Shown: positions 1 to 7,572, numbered from the stretch's first letter. The stretch: 13,301 nt of DNA from Fidelibacterota bacterium (GCA_023133185.1 JAGLWX010000381.1:1-13301); one strand, 5' to 3'. Notes: generated by a model not told the origin, from the letters alone. Translations and numbers: made by a program.

Positions 1-693
1 AGAGTTATCGGCGCTTTGGCGCAAAAAGAGTTTGAAGTTGACCCGGTTTTGGCATTTGTGCATAAAGATCTTTGTGATGGTTGTGGTAATTGTATTGACT
101 TGTGTCCCCAAAAAGCTTTGATAATAGACGAAGATAAAAAAGCGCAAGTTATAGAAGCTCTGTGCGTAGGTTGCGGCGCTTGTATTCCTATATGTCCTCA
201 GGAGGCGCTTGATTTACACGGCTATACAAATGCCCAACTTTATGCAGCTGTTAAAGGTGTGCTTCAGCAGAAAGTTGATGGACAGAAACGGATTATTGTC
301 TTTGCCGATGATATTTGTACATATAGATTGGCGGATGCCGTAGGAATCAGGAAGATGAAATATTCGGGTGATGTACGAATCATCAGAATTCCAAGCAGCG
401 CCTTGATAAGTCCCAAACTTCTCTTATATACTTTTAAACAGGGAGCGGACGGAATCTTGCTCGGTGATTGTCAGGAAAAAAGTTCTCGATTTCCATGGAG
501 CAAGAAAATGACTTTAAAAAATATTGAGGAAGTCGAAACCAAACTTGAGCTGGCCGGTATCGAAGGGGAACGAGTGGTATTTTCGGAATTCGCTTCGGGA
601 ATGCTAACTGTTTTTGTAGAAAAAGTCAATCAACTGGCAAATTCTGTAATGAATTATAAATCGATTACCAAAGAACAGAAAGATATGTTTTAG
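1..693 (+). CDS. hdrA: HdrA C-terminal end fused to a degenerate MvhD domain (5' partial)
   Basis: The frame is open to the first base (230 codons visible), so the TTG at 16 is probably internal and the N-terminal FAD part of HdrA lies outside the window. Visible residues 25-35 and 55-65 form two CxxCxxCxxxCP motifs, the C-terminal bis-[4Fe-4S] ferredoxin domain of HdrA, thought to deliver electrons to ferredoxin. Residues from about 95 to the end align with MvhD, the [2Fe-2S] adaptor between hydrogenase and HdrA. HdrA-MvhD fusions are known in bacteria. Against the stand-alone MvhD at 5831, the cysteines at its positions 11, 40 and 70 are replaced here by Asp103, Ser132 and Ser162; only Cys106 and Cys157 remain. 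A normal [2Fe-2S] cluster in this domain is therefore doubtful. The stop overlaps the AGGAG of the next gene. HdrA assignment is secure; the role of the altered MvhD domain is not. Confidence 0.87.
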   Translation, partial: RVIGALAQKEFEVDPVLAFVHKDLCDGCGNCIDLCPQKALIIDEDKKAQVIEALCVGCGACIPICPQEALDLHGYTNAQLYAAVKGVLQQKVDGQKRIIVFADDICTYRLADAVGIRKMKYSGDVRIIRIPSSALISPKLLLYTFKQGADGILLGDCQEKSSRFPWSKKMTLKNIEEVETKLELAGIEGERVVFSEFASGMLTVFVEKVNQLANSVMNYKSITKEQKDMF

Positions 694-705
694 GAGATTG
701 TAAAT

Positions 706-1110
706 ATGCCCGGGAAAATTGTAATAAATGATAAAACAATTGCGTTTTTAGAAAAGATCATAGAACTAAGCGGAGAAACGATTACTCTGTGTGACCAGTG
801 CGGAACCTGTTCAGGAGGATGTCCGGTTATACATGAAATGGACATTACGCCTTCGCAGATGATGCATAAGGTACAGCTTGGTCAGGAAGATGTTTTGGAA
901 TCTAAAACTATGTGGCTATGTGCTTCTTGCAATACCTGTACGGTAAGATGTCCACGCGGGTTAGATGTTGCGAAAGTAGCAGAGGCTTTGCGTCAGGTGA
1001 AACTACGGCAATCCATTGATAATGTTGATTTGAATAGTATTCCAAAAGAAGATTTAAGAGAGTTGCCGCCTATAGCGATAATTGCCGCAAATAGAAAAAT
1101 GATATCGTAA
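706..1110 (+). CDS. hdrC: HdrC-like subunit, module A
   Basis: A 134-residue soluble protein with two CxxCxxCxxxCP motifs, at Cys29/32/35/39 and Cys72/75/78/82, expected to bind two [4Fe-4S] clusters. This is the architecture of HdrC, which relays electrons from HdrA to the catalytic HdrB. The conserved C-terminal stretch ending near AANRK matches the paralogue at 2443 (IANFRK), and the two are clearly homologous along their length. AGGAG at 692-696 lies 9 nt before the ATG. The gene is 12 bp behind hdrA and 23 bp ahead of hdrB, so one transcript is likely. No membrane segment is visible, unlike HdrE-linked systems. The terminal substrate in a bacterium is unknown, since CoM-S-S-CoB would not be expected. 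Confidence 0.9.
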   Translation: MPGKIVINDKTIAFLEKIIELSGETITLCDQCGTCSGGCPVIHEMDITPSQMMHKVQLGQEDVLESKTMWLCASCNTCTVRCPRGLDVAKVAEALRQVKLRQSIDNVDLNSIPKEDLRELPPIAIIAANRKMIS

Positions 1111-1133
1111 ATAAATTCCTGGAGACTTTTTAT

Positions 1134-2030
1134 ATGAAAATACCATACTATCCCGGATGTTCATTAAAATCTACTGCAAAACATTTTGAAGTATCTGCAA
1201 TTGCTGTTGCAAAGGAGCTAGGAATCGAATTTGTTGAAATTCCGCGCTGGAACTGCTGTGGCGTCGTTTCTTCCCTTACCGAGGACGATATCATACATCA
1301 TGTCGGTCCGATAAGAAATTTTGTAAGAGTTTTAGATATGAATGAAAATGGACTTTTGGATAATGAAAAACGATTACTAACTCTTTGCTCTATGTGTTTT
1401 AACACTTTAAAGCGCTCTAATCTGCGTGTAAAGGAAAAACCGGATGATCTTGACGTTATAAATGATTTTATGTACCAGGAAAAGGATTATGACGGCAGCG
1501 TTGAAGTAGTGCATTTTTTGGAAATCTTGCAGAAAATCGGTTTTGATAAAGTAAAAGAGAAGGTCAAAAAAAACCTGGAAAATATTAAAGTTGCCGCTTA
1601 CTACGGGTGTATGTTGATAAGACCTAAAGAGATTGGAATCGATGATCCTGAAATTCCTGCGATTTTTGAGAATTTGATTCAATCATTGGGAGCGGAGCCT
1701 GTGGATTGGAGATCAAAGATAAGGTGTTGCGGGAGCTATCTTACATTAAACAATAAAGATACGGTTATTGATATTGCTTATGATATTCTTACAGACGCAC
1801 AAAAGAATGGTGCAGACCTTATTATCACATCCTGTCCTTTATGTGCTTTTAATCTGGATAACAGGCAGAAGGACATTAAAAACAAATACCCGGGCTTTAT
1901 TGAAATACCGGTTTTATATTTTACACAGTTAATGGCGCTTACTTTTGGTTTGGAAGAAAAGCAAAGGGGGTTAGATTTGAATTATATAAATTTTTACAAC
2001 TTATTGAATAAAAAGGTGTTATCGAAATAG
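1134..2030 (+). CDS. hdrB: HdrB-like subunit with two CCG domains, module A
   Basis: A 298-residue protein with two cysteine-rich CCG domains. The first has Cys9, Cys41-Cys42-Gly and Cys85/Cys88; the second has Cys159, Cys198-Cys199-Gly and Cys234/Cys237. In methanogen HdrB each domain binds a non-cubane [4Fe-4S] cluster that cleaves a disulfide. Both sets are complete, so the active site looks intact. The N-terminus begins directly with the first CCG motif (YYPGC), which supports the ATG at 1134, preceded by GGAG at 1121-1124. Length is typical for HdrB. It follows hdrC in the usual C-B pairing. The physiological disulfide or other acceptor cannot be read from the sequence. Confidence 0.9.
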   Translation: MKIPYYPGCSLKSTAKHFEVSAIAVAKELGIEFVEIPRWNCCGVVSSLTEDDIIHHVGPIRNFVRVLDMNENGLLDNEKRLLTLCSMCFNTLKRSNLRVKEKPDDLDVINDFMYQEKDYDGSVEVVHFLEILQKIGFDKVKEKVKKNLENIKVAAYYGCMLIRPKEIGIDDPEIPAIFENLIQSLGAEPVDWRSKIRCCGSYLTLNNKDTVIDIAYDILTDAQKNGADLIITSCPLCAFNLDNRQKDIKNKYPGFIEIPVLYFTQLMALTFGLEEKQRGLDLNYINFYNLLNKKVLSK

Positions 2031-2068
2031 TAAATTATTCTCATGATAATTTTCAGGAGTTAAAGAAA

Positions 2069-2380
2069 GTGGCGAAACCTAAAGTGGCATTTTACTGGTG
2101 CGCATCCTGCGGTGGTTGCGAAGAAGCTGTTTTAGACCTGGCAGAAGACCTACTTACGGTAGTGGAAGCAGTTGATATTATTCTTTGGCCGGTTGCCATG
2201 GATTTTAAGAAAAGTGATGTTGAGGCAATGGATAACGGTTCGATTGCCGTTTCTTTTATAAACGGCGCTGTGCGTATATCCGAACAGGATGAGATGATGT
2301 TTGCTTTTGGATCTTGTGCCCATTTAGGTGGAATTCCGGCTCAAGCGAAAATTACAGATATAAATTTAGGACTCACTTAA
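2069..2380 (+). pseudogene. Truncated paralogue of the [NiFe]-hydrogenase small subunit (MvhG-like)
   Basis: The 103-codon reading frame is a shortened copy of the MvhG encoded at 9284. The first 77 residues are about 79% identical, with the first 21 the same, including the proximal-cluster cysteines 11, 14 and 17. Ten codons equivalent to MvhG residues 78-87 are missing in frame; the FGSCAH motif (Cys83) follows. Similarity stops after GGIP, with a 13-residue unrelated tail and TAA. The fourth proximal-cluster ligand (MvhG Cys166) and all cysteines for the other two clusters are absent, so it cannot serve as a normal small subunit. The GTG start keeps a good AGGAG (2055-2059). Silent sites differ widely from the full copy (14 of the first 21 codons, only the start GTG/ATG being non-silent), so this is an old paralogue, not a recent duplication. 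It could be a decaying gene or a retained mini-protein. Confidence 0.8.
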
Positions 2381-2442
2381 TTTTAAAATAATTTTGTTGA
2401 AGGAAAAGTAACTAATCAAAATTTTGAAAGGAGTGATTGTCA

Positions 2443-2856
2443 ATGGAAAAAAGAATGACAGTTTCTTCGCAGAACTTTAAGAATGAGGATATTCAAAAGT
2501 TAGAAGAGATTTCCGAGGTAAATGTTTATTCTTGTTATCAGTGCGGGAATTGCTCAGCGAGTTGTCCGGCTTTTGAATTCATGGATATGCCTCCACATCA
2601 AGTTATCCGAGCTGTTCAACTTGGTTTTATCGATGAGATTTTAGAGGCAAATACACCGTGGATTTGTGCTGCTTGTATAAGTTGCACGGTGAAATGTCCG
2701 AGAGGAGTTGATATTGCTAAACTTATGGAAGGCGTCCGGCAAGTTATTCTCCGAAAGGGCATTGACCATCTGAATATCAATGAAATTGATAAGAAATTGA
2801 GAGAACAGCTGCCGCAAATTGCCTTAATCGCTAATTTCAGAAAAACAATATTGTAG
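2443..2856 (+). CDS. hdrC: HdrC-like subunit, module B
   Basis: A 137-residue Fe-S protein with two CxxCxxCxxxCP motifs (YQCGNC...CP and AACISC...CP) for two [4Fe-4S] clusters, as in HdrC. I chose the ATG at 2443 over the TTG at 2437 because AAAGGAG at 2427-2433 is 9 nt from the ATG but only 3 nt from the TTG. It is a diverged paralogue of the HdrC at 706, with the same ending (IALIANFRK). It opens the second Hdr module and is followed 18 bp later by its HdrB. Expected role is electron transfer between HdrA and HdrB in a soluble complex. Confidence 0.9.
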   Translation: MEKRMTVSSQNFKNEDIQKLEEISEVNVYSCYQCGNCSASCPAFEFMDMPPHQVIRAVQLGFIDEILEANTPWICAACISCTVKCPRGVDIAKLMEGVRQVILRKGIDHLNINEIDKKLREQLPQIALIANFRKTIL

Positions 2857-2874
2857 TTGATTGGAGAATTGCAA

Positions 2875-3753
2875 ATGGAAATTTCATATTTTCCCGGTTG
2901 TACTTTAAAGACAAACGGACGAAATTTTGAAGGGACGGCTCTTCCGCTTCTCGAATTGTTTGATATTCACGCTAAAGAATTGGATGATTGGTATTGTTGT
3001 GGTGTTAGTTTTTCGCAATCTGCTGATAATTTGATGCAGCAAATAGCTCCTATCCGAACACTTGTAAAAGCGAAAGAAAGCGGAAATACGAGATTATTGA
3101 CATTATGCGCAATGTGTTATAACACATTACAAAGGGCAATATTTTTTATTAAAAGCGATGAAGATAAAAGAGATATTATTCATGATTTTATGTATCGAGA
3201 AGGAACTAAATTTTATGGAGATGAAGTAGAAGTCGTTCACCTTCTCACTCTTTTGAAAGAAATTGGTTCTGAGGAGATAAAAAAGCGAGTTAAGAAAAAA
3301 GTAGATGAATTTAAGATCGCACCATATTATGGATGTATGCTTTTACGACCAAAAGAGGTAGCGATTGATTCGAGTAATGCTCCGGAGATAATGGAAGAAA
3401 TATTAGAGGCGGCTGGTTGTGAGACCACTTATTTTCCGTTTAAAACCGAATGTTGTGCTTCTTATCAAATTGTGAATAATTCTGAAATTGTAAAAGCGAG
3501 AACAAAGAAAATAGTTAATTCGGCGGTAAAAAATGGGGCGGATGTGATCGTTCTTTCATGTCCTTTATGTTTTTACAACCTCGATGAGATTCAGATAGAG
3601 ATAAAAAAGGAAGATAAGAATTTTAAAACGATTCCGGTTTTATACTTTACTCAAATTCTTGCGTTATTAATGGGAATAAAATCAGAAGTAAATAATTTTT
3701 CTTTACATTATATTGATCCCACACCAGTATTAAAAAGGAAAGGGTTATTATGA
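2875..3753 (+). CDS. hdrB: HdrB-like subunit with two CCG domains, module B
   Basis: A 292-residue protein with two CCG domains: Cys9, Cys41-Cys42 and Cys78/Cys81, then Cys154, Cys193-Cys194 and Cys229/Cys232. All ligands expected for two non-cubane [4Fe-4S] clusters are present. The second motif reads CCAS rather than CCGS. A longer frame opens with TTG at 2857, but ATG at 2875 is preferred: GGAG at 2861-2864 sits 10 nt upstream, and the protein then begins MEISYFPGC, as HdrB proteins usually do. Its stop overlaps the start of hdrA in an ATGA (3750-3753), which suggests translational coupling. Likely disulfide- or thiol-linked electron acceptor; substrate unknown. Confidence 0.9.
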   Translation: MEISYFPGCTLKTNGRNFEGTALPLLELFDIHAKELDDWYCCGVSFSQSADNLMQQIAPIRTLVKAKESGNTRLLTLCAMCYNTLQRAIFFIKSDEDKRDIIHDFMYREGTKFYGDEVEVVHLLTLLKEIGSEEIKKRVKKKVDEFKIAPYYGCMLLRPKEVAIDSSNAPEIMEEILEAAGCETTYFPFKTECCASYQIVNNSEIVKARTKKIVNSAVKNGADVIVLSCPLCFYNLDEIQIEIKKEDKNFKTIPVLYFTQILALLMGIKSEVNNFSLHYIDPTPVLKRKGLL

Positions 3754-5702
3754 AAAAAATTGGTGTTTTCGTATGTCATTGTGGTATTAATATATCTTCA
3801 ACAGTCGATATTGAGGCTGTTAAGGAGGCTTTAAAGAATTATCCCGGTGTAACACATATCGAAGATTATAAATATATGTGTTCTGACCCAGGACAAAACT
3901 TGCTCAAGGAGCGAATCAAAGAGAAAGGATTAGATGGCGTTGTCGTAGCAGCATGTTCACCGACACTTCATGAAAATACTTTTAGAACCGCTGTTATGTT
4001 GGTCGGGATGAATCTTTATAATTGCGAAATTGCTAATATTAGAGAACAATGCAGTTGGGTTCATAAGGATAAAAAAGTTGCTACAAAGAAAGCAAAATTA
4101 ATTATAAAATCAGTGGTTGAAAAGGCGCTTCTCAATGAAGAACTCGAGCCGGTTAAAGTACCAGTAACACGTAGGGCGATGGTCGTTGGCGCCGGAATTG
4201 CTGGAATTCAGGCGGCTTTGAACATTGCCAATAGTGGATACGAGGTGGTTCTTGTAGATAAAAATCCATCGATTGGTGGGAGAATGGCTCAACTTTCGGA
4301 GACATTCCCAACCCTTGACTGCTCTCAATGTATTTTAACACCGAAGATGGTAGAAGTTAGTCAGAATAAGAATATTAAGCTGATGACCTATTCGGAAGTC
4401 GTTGATGTCTCAGGATTTGTTGGAAATTTCAAAGTAAAAATCAAGAAAAAAGTAAAATATGTTGATTGGGACAAATGTAATGGCTGCGGTATATGTATAG
4501 AAAAATGTCCAGTAACAGTGTCTTCCGAGTTTAATCAGGGGGTCGGTAAACGGAAAGTCATTTACACTCCGTTTCCGCAAGCAGTTCCGAATAAACCCGT
4601 GCTTGATGCAGAGAATTGTACATATTTTATCAAAGGGAAATGTCAAATATGTAAGAAATTATGCCCACCTGATGCAGTCGATTATACTCAAGTCGATGAG
4701 TTTGTCGAGGAAGAAGTCGGGGCGATTGTTGTAGCGACCGGATACGATACTTACGACATTTCAAATATGGAAGAATTTGGAGCGGGTAAGATTCCAGATG
4801 TCATCGATGGTTTGACTTTTGAACGTCTCTTATCATCCTCCGGACCTACAAACGGTGAGGTAAGACGTCCTTCGGATGGAAAAATTCCAAAGGAGGTTGT
4901 TTTTATAAGTTGTGTGGGTTCTCGCGATCCTGAACATCATTTTTCCTATTGCTCTAAAATTTGTTGTATGTATTCTGCGAAACATGCGATGTTGTACAAA
5001 CACCGTGTTCCTGATGGACAACCTTTTATCTTTTATATGGATGTTCGGACTGGCGGTAAAGGATACGAAGAGTTTTATCAACGAGCACAAGAAGAAGATA
5101 AAGTAATTTATCTGCGTGGAAAAGTCTCGAAATTATATCGAGAAGATGGGAAAATCGTCGTCTGTGGCATTGATACTTTGAGCGGAAAATATGTTGAACT
5201 TAATGCGGACATGGTTGTTTTAGCGACAGCAATCAGACCTTCTGCAGGGGTAAATGAATTTGCTAGATTACTCAAGATACACTATGATGAGAATGGATTT
5301 CTAACCGAGGCACACCCGAAGCTTAGACCCGTCGAATCGCTGAGTGCCGGGATTTACCTTGCTGGCTGTGCGCAGGCACCAAAAGATATTCCTGATACGA
5401 TAGCCCAGGCATCCGGCGCCGCAGCAATGGTTGCAAATCTTTTTGCAAGTGACCATCTGTTACATGAGCCGTTAATCGCAGGAGTTAATGAAGACCTTTG
5501 TTCCGGATGTGGATTTTGTGTTACCGTCTGTCCTTACGATGCCAGAAAATTAAATAAGGAAGAAGGAATCGTGGAAGTAAATGAAGTATTATGTGAGGGT
5601 TGTGGTTCTTGCTCCGCCTCTTGTCCCTCAGGAGCCGCACAACAGAAGAATTTCACAGATACACAATTAGTGAATATGGTTAAAGCCATTCTTAAAGATT
5701 GA
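3750..5702 (+). CDS. hdrA: HdrA, FAD electron-bifurcating subunit, module B
   Basis: A complete 650-residue HdrA. In order: an N-terminal region with Cys9/Cys11, Cys44 (YMCSDPG) and Cys69 (ACSPTLHENTF, an HdrA signature); an FAD-binding Rossmann motif GAGIAG at 147-152; LDCSQC at 190-194; an inserted ferredoxin domain with Cys243/246/249/253 and a variant second set Cys290/298/301/305; then the rest of the FAD/thioredoxin-reductase-like fold. The C-terminal ferredoxin domain has Cys584/587/590/594 and Cys615/618/621/625. HdrA carries the FAD that splits electron pairs between ferredoxin and a heterodisulfide. Unlike the HdrA at the window start it has no fused MvhD; a separate mvhD follows. 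Translation is probably coupled to hdrB through the ATGA overlap. Confidence 0.94.
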   Translation: MKKIGVFVCHCGINISSTVDIEAVKEALKNYPGVTHIEDYKYMCSDPGQNLLKERIKEKGLDGVVVAACSPTLHENTFRTAVMLVGMNLYNCEIANIREQCSWVHKDKKVATKKAKLIIKSVVEKALLNEELEPVKVPVTRRAMVVGAGIAGIQAALNIANSGYEVVLVDKNPSIGGRMAQLSETFPTLDCSQCILTPKMVEVSQNKNIKLMTYSEVVDVSGFVGNFKVKIKKKVKYVDWDKCNGCGICIEKCPVTVSSEFNQGVGKRKVIYTPFPQAVPNKPVLDAENCTYFIKGKCQICKKLCPPDAVDYTQVDEFVEEEVGAIVVATGYDTYDISNMEEFGAGKIPDVIDGLTFERLLSSSGPTNGEVRRPSDGKIPKEVVFISCVGSRDPEHHFSYCSKICCMYSAKHAMLYKHRVPDGQPFIFYMDVRTGGKGYEEFYQRAQEEDKVIYLRGKVSKLYREDGKIVVCGIDTLSGKYVELNADMVVLATAIRPSAGVNEFARLLKIHYDENGFLTEAHPKLRPVESLSAGIYLAGCAQAPKDIPDTIAQASGAAAMVANLFASDHLLHEPLIAGVNEDLCSGCGFCVTVCPYDARKLNKEEGIVEVNEVLCEGCGSCSASCPSGAAQQKNFTDTQLVNMVKAILKD

Positions 5703-5723
5703 AAATTGAATATAATTTATGCA

Positions 5724-5741
5724 AATCTGATTAATCTGCGG
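5724..5741. repeat. Short 9-bp-period direct repeat in the hdrA-mvhD spacer
   Basis: AATCTG occurs twice with a 9-bp period (5724-5729 and 5733-5738) and the second copy continues CGG. The 128-bp spacer (5703-5830) shows no gene, no convincing hairpin terminator and no strong promoter. AATCTG/TCTGCGG-rich strings resemble short dispersed intergenic repeats I associate with several bacterial genomes, but one occurrence in one window cannot establish that. Confidence 0.3.
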
Positions 5742-5830
5742 CATAAGATTTAAGAATAAAAATTAACGATTTGTAATTATTGATGAGTATAAAACAAATG
5801 ACTAATTGCAATAAAGAAGAAAGGTGATAT

Positions 5831-6229
5831 ATGTTCGATCCGAAGATAATTGCATTTTATTGTAAGTGGTGTACATCTGCAGGTGCTGACCTTGCAGGGA
5901 CATCAAGAATGACTTATAAACCAAATATCGTTGGTATCAGAGTAATGTGTTCGAGCCGAGTTGACCCCGAGCATATTTTAGATGCCTTTAAAAATGGAGC
6001 CGATGGTGTACTGATTGGAGGATGCCACCCCGGTGATTGCCATTACGAGAGTGGTAATTATAAAACTCAAAAAAGAATTACTCTTTTAAAAAAGATGATA
6101 AATGACCTTGGTATTGATAAAAACCGCTTGAGATTAGAATGGATATCCGCAGCGGAAGGTAAAAGATTTGCCAAAGTTGTCGATGAGTTCACAGATGAGG
6201 TCCAAAAATTAGGGAAGTTGAAAATATAA
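5831..6229 (+). CDS. mvhD: MvhD, [2Fe-2S] adaptor between hydrogenase and HdrA
   Basis: A 132-residue protein with the full MvhD cysteine pattern: Cys11 and Cys14 (YCKWC), Cys40 (VMCSSRVDP), and Cys65 and Cys70 (GGCHPGDCHY). These support one [2Fe-2S] cluster, which in the Hdr-Mvh complex of methanogens links the hydrogenase small subunit to HdrA. The strongly conserved DGVLIGGCHPGDCHY region makes the identification firm. AAAGGTGAT precedes the ATG. It lies downstream of the module-B hdrA and 5 bp ahead of the maturation protease gene. Length is normal for MvhD, and it gives an intact reference for the altered MvhD domain fused to the first HdrA. Confidence 0.94.
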   Translation: MFDPKIIAFYCKWCTSAGADLAGTSRMTYKPNIVGIRVMCSSRVDPEHILDAFKNGADGVLIGGCHPGDCHYESGNYKTQKRITLLKKMINDLGIDKNRLRLEWISAAEGKRFAKVVDEFTDEVQKLGKLKI

Positions 6230-6234
6230 CAACT

Positions 6235-6693
6235 ATGAAAAATATTATACTGGGTATTGGAAACAATATTCTTACCGATGATGGAATCGGGATTTACATT
6301 GTGAAAAAATTGAAAAGCGATTTCGTAGATGTAGAAATGATAACTACATCAAATTCCGGTTTTGGGTTAGTTGACCAGATTGTAGATTACGATAGAGCCA
6401 TTTTCATTGATTCAATATTAACCGGAAGAAATGAGATCGGAGATGTCAACGTTTATTTTACAAACGATTTTTCAAATCATATTCCATTCAGTATTCATTC
6501 CACAGATTTGATTTCTGCTCTTGAGATTTCTAAAATATACGGGATGAATATACCCAAAGAAATCTATCTTCTTGCGATTGAAATCAAGGACAATTTTACA
6601 TTCAATGAAGGTTTTTCTGATGAAATCGAAGGGATGAAGGAAAGTGTCTATAATAATGTAAAGATAAGTGTTTGTGATATTTTGAAATGTTAG
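6235..6693 (+). CDS. [NiFe]-hydrogenase maturation endopeptidase (HyaD/HybD/HycI family)
   Basis: A 152-residue protein opening with the family signature GIGNNILTDDGIG (7-19). The three nickel-sensing positions of the family are filled by Asp16, Asp59 (FIDS) and His88 (SIHSTDL). These enzymes remove the C-terminal peptide of the hydrogenase large subunit after nickel insertion. The obvious substrate is the MvhA encoded at 10561, whose DPCLACATH motif is followed by a 26-residue tail. The start lies 5 bp after mvhD with no clear Shine-Dalgarno site, so translation is probably coupled to mvhD. It is more AT-rich than its neighbours. No other hydrogenase-maturation gene (hypA-F) is in the window. 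Confidence 0.9.
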   Translation: MKNIILGIGNNILTDDGIGIYIVKKLKSDFVDVEMITTSNSGFGLVDQIVDYDRAIFIDSILTGRNEIGDVNVYFTNDFSNHIPFSIHSTDLISALEISKIYGMNIPKEIYLLAIEIKDNFTFNEGFSDEIEGMKESVYNNVKISVCDILKC

Positions 6694-6885
6694 GGGGATG
6701 GAATAATATAAGCAGGACATTTAGGAGATCTATCAGATTGCAAAAGAGAACACCACTCGCTTTCTATTGGATAAAAATTGTATCTTTTTTAATTTGAATA
6801 ACTAAATTACATCAATGAATGAAAAAATAAATAATCATAAGGTAATGATTTAAATAAATTGTAAGATTATTAGGAGGCATAAATA
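6694..6885. other. 192-bp intergenic spacer before the FrdB-like gene
   Basis: This AT-rich gap separates the maturation protease from the FrdB/FrdA-like pair. The frames here are short and I recognise no gene. A 6-bp inverted repeat (AATCAT 6833-6838, ATGATT 6845-6850) lies about 35 bp before the next start. A promoter here is plausible because the gap is larger than most others, but I see no convincing -35/-10 pair. Confidence 0.4.
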
Positions 6886-7572
6886 ATGACAGAAAATCGG
6901 ATGATGGTAAGAGTTCAAATCATGGGTGAATCTTATGAGGTGCCGGAAGGCTCGACAATTATTATGGCGATGGAATACGCCGGCTACCAATTAAAAAGAG
7001 GAATCGGCTGTCGTGAAGGATTTTGTGGAGCATGTGCTACGCTTTATCGGGAAAAGAATGATTACAAAATCAAAGGTGGATTAGCCTGTCAAACAGTAGT
7101 TACCGATGGAATGGTGATCGCTCAGATTCCTTTTGTACCAGCTGAAAAACCAGTTTATAACATAACTGAATTAACGCCAGACATTGATACGATAAAGGCG
7201 ATTTTCCCGACTGTATTCCGTTGCGTTGCCTGTAATACTTGCACAAAAGCGTGTCCGCAAGATATGGAAGTGATGGATTATATACAGGCTTTAAAGCGAG
7301 GCAATATTGAGCGAGCGGCTGATCTATCATTTGACTGTATCCGATGTGGTTTATGCGCATTGAGATGCCCCGCTGAGATTGTGCAATACCATGCAGGTAC
7401 GCTTGCTCGAAGACTTTACGGAAGATATTTAGCAAAAAAGAGCCCTGAGATTGAAGAAAGAATTAAGGAAGTTAAAGAGGGCGCTTATGACGGTGAATTT
7501 GAAGAGCTTGAAAGTATGAGTAGAGAGAAACTTTCCGAAAAGTATTATTCGAGAGAGATAAAACTTAAATAA
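6886..7572 (+). CDS. Fumarate-reductase/TfrB-like iron-sulfur subunit without CCG domain
   Basis: A 228-residue Fe-S protein. The N-terminal plant-type ferredoxin fold has Cys42, Cys47, Cys50 and Cys68 (CREGFCGAC...C) for a [2Fe-2S] cluster. Two CxxCxxCxxxCP motifs follow at Cys113/116/119/123 and Cys151/154/157/161, giving two [4Fe-4S] clusters. Classical SdhB/FrdB has one [4Fe-4S] and one [3Fe-4S]; this pattern is closer to the N-terminal half of TfrB from thiol:fumarate reductase, or to HdrC. TfrB continues into a CCG (HdrB-like) half that is missing here; the C-terminus is a charged helix-like tail. It should carry electrons to or from the FAD subunit 26 bp downstream. Start supported by AGGAGG at 6872-6877. 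No membrane anchor gene is nearby, so a soluble cytoplasmic complex is likely. Confidence 0.85.
   Translation: MTENRMMVRVQIMGESYEVPEGSTIIMAMEYAGYQLKRGIGCREGFCGACATLYREKNDYKIKGGLACQTVVTDGMVIAQIPFVPAEKPVYNITELTPDIDTIKAIFPTVFRCVACNTCTKACPQDMEVMDYIQALKRGNIERAADLSFDCIRCGLCALRCPAEIVQYHAGTLARRLYGRYLAKKSPEIEERIKEVKEGAYDGEFEELESMSREKLSEKYYSREIKLK

Noticed and set aside
16..18. TTG as a true start of the first gene
   Set aside because: The frame continues to base 1, no ribosome site is visible, and a protein starting with the C-terminal ferredoxin domain of HdrA is unlikely; it is an edge-truncated gene.
1407..1682. Minus-strand open frame of 91 codons inside hdrB
   Set aside because: Fully inside a well-supported CCG-domain gene on the other strand; no recognisable protein. 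Shadow frame.
2032..2052. AAATTAT/ATAATTT inverted repeat (7-bp stem, 7-nt loop) between hdrB and the mini-MvhG
   Set aside because: Stem is entirely A/T with no following U-run; too weak to call a terminator or regulatory hairpin.
2857..2874. TTG start giving HdrB of module B six extra residues
   Set aside because: The GGAG lies inside this stretch and is correctly spaced for the ATG at 2875, which also gives the usual HdrB N-terminus.
4110..5106. Five overlapping frames of 62-85 codons inside hdrA (four minus strand, one plus strand)
   Set aside because: All lie within the conserved HdrA coding frame and encode low-complexity or unrecognisable peptides.
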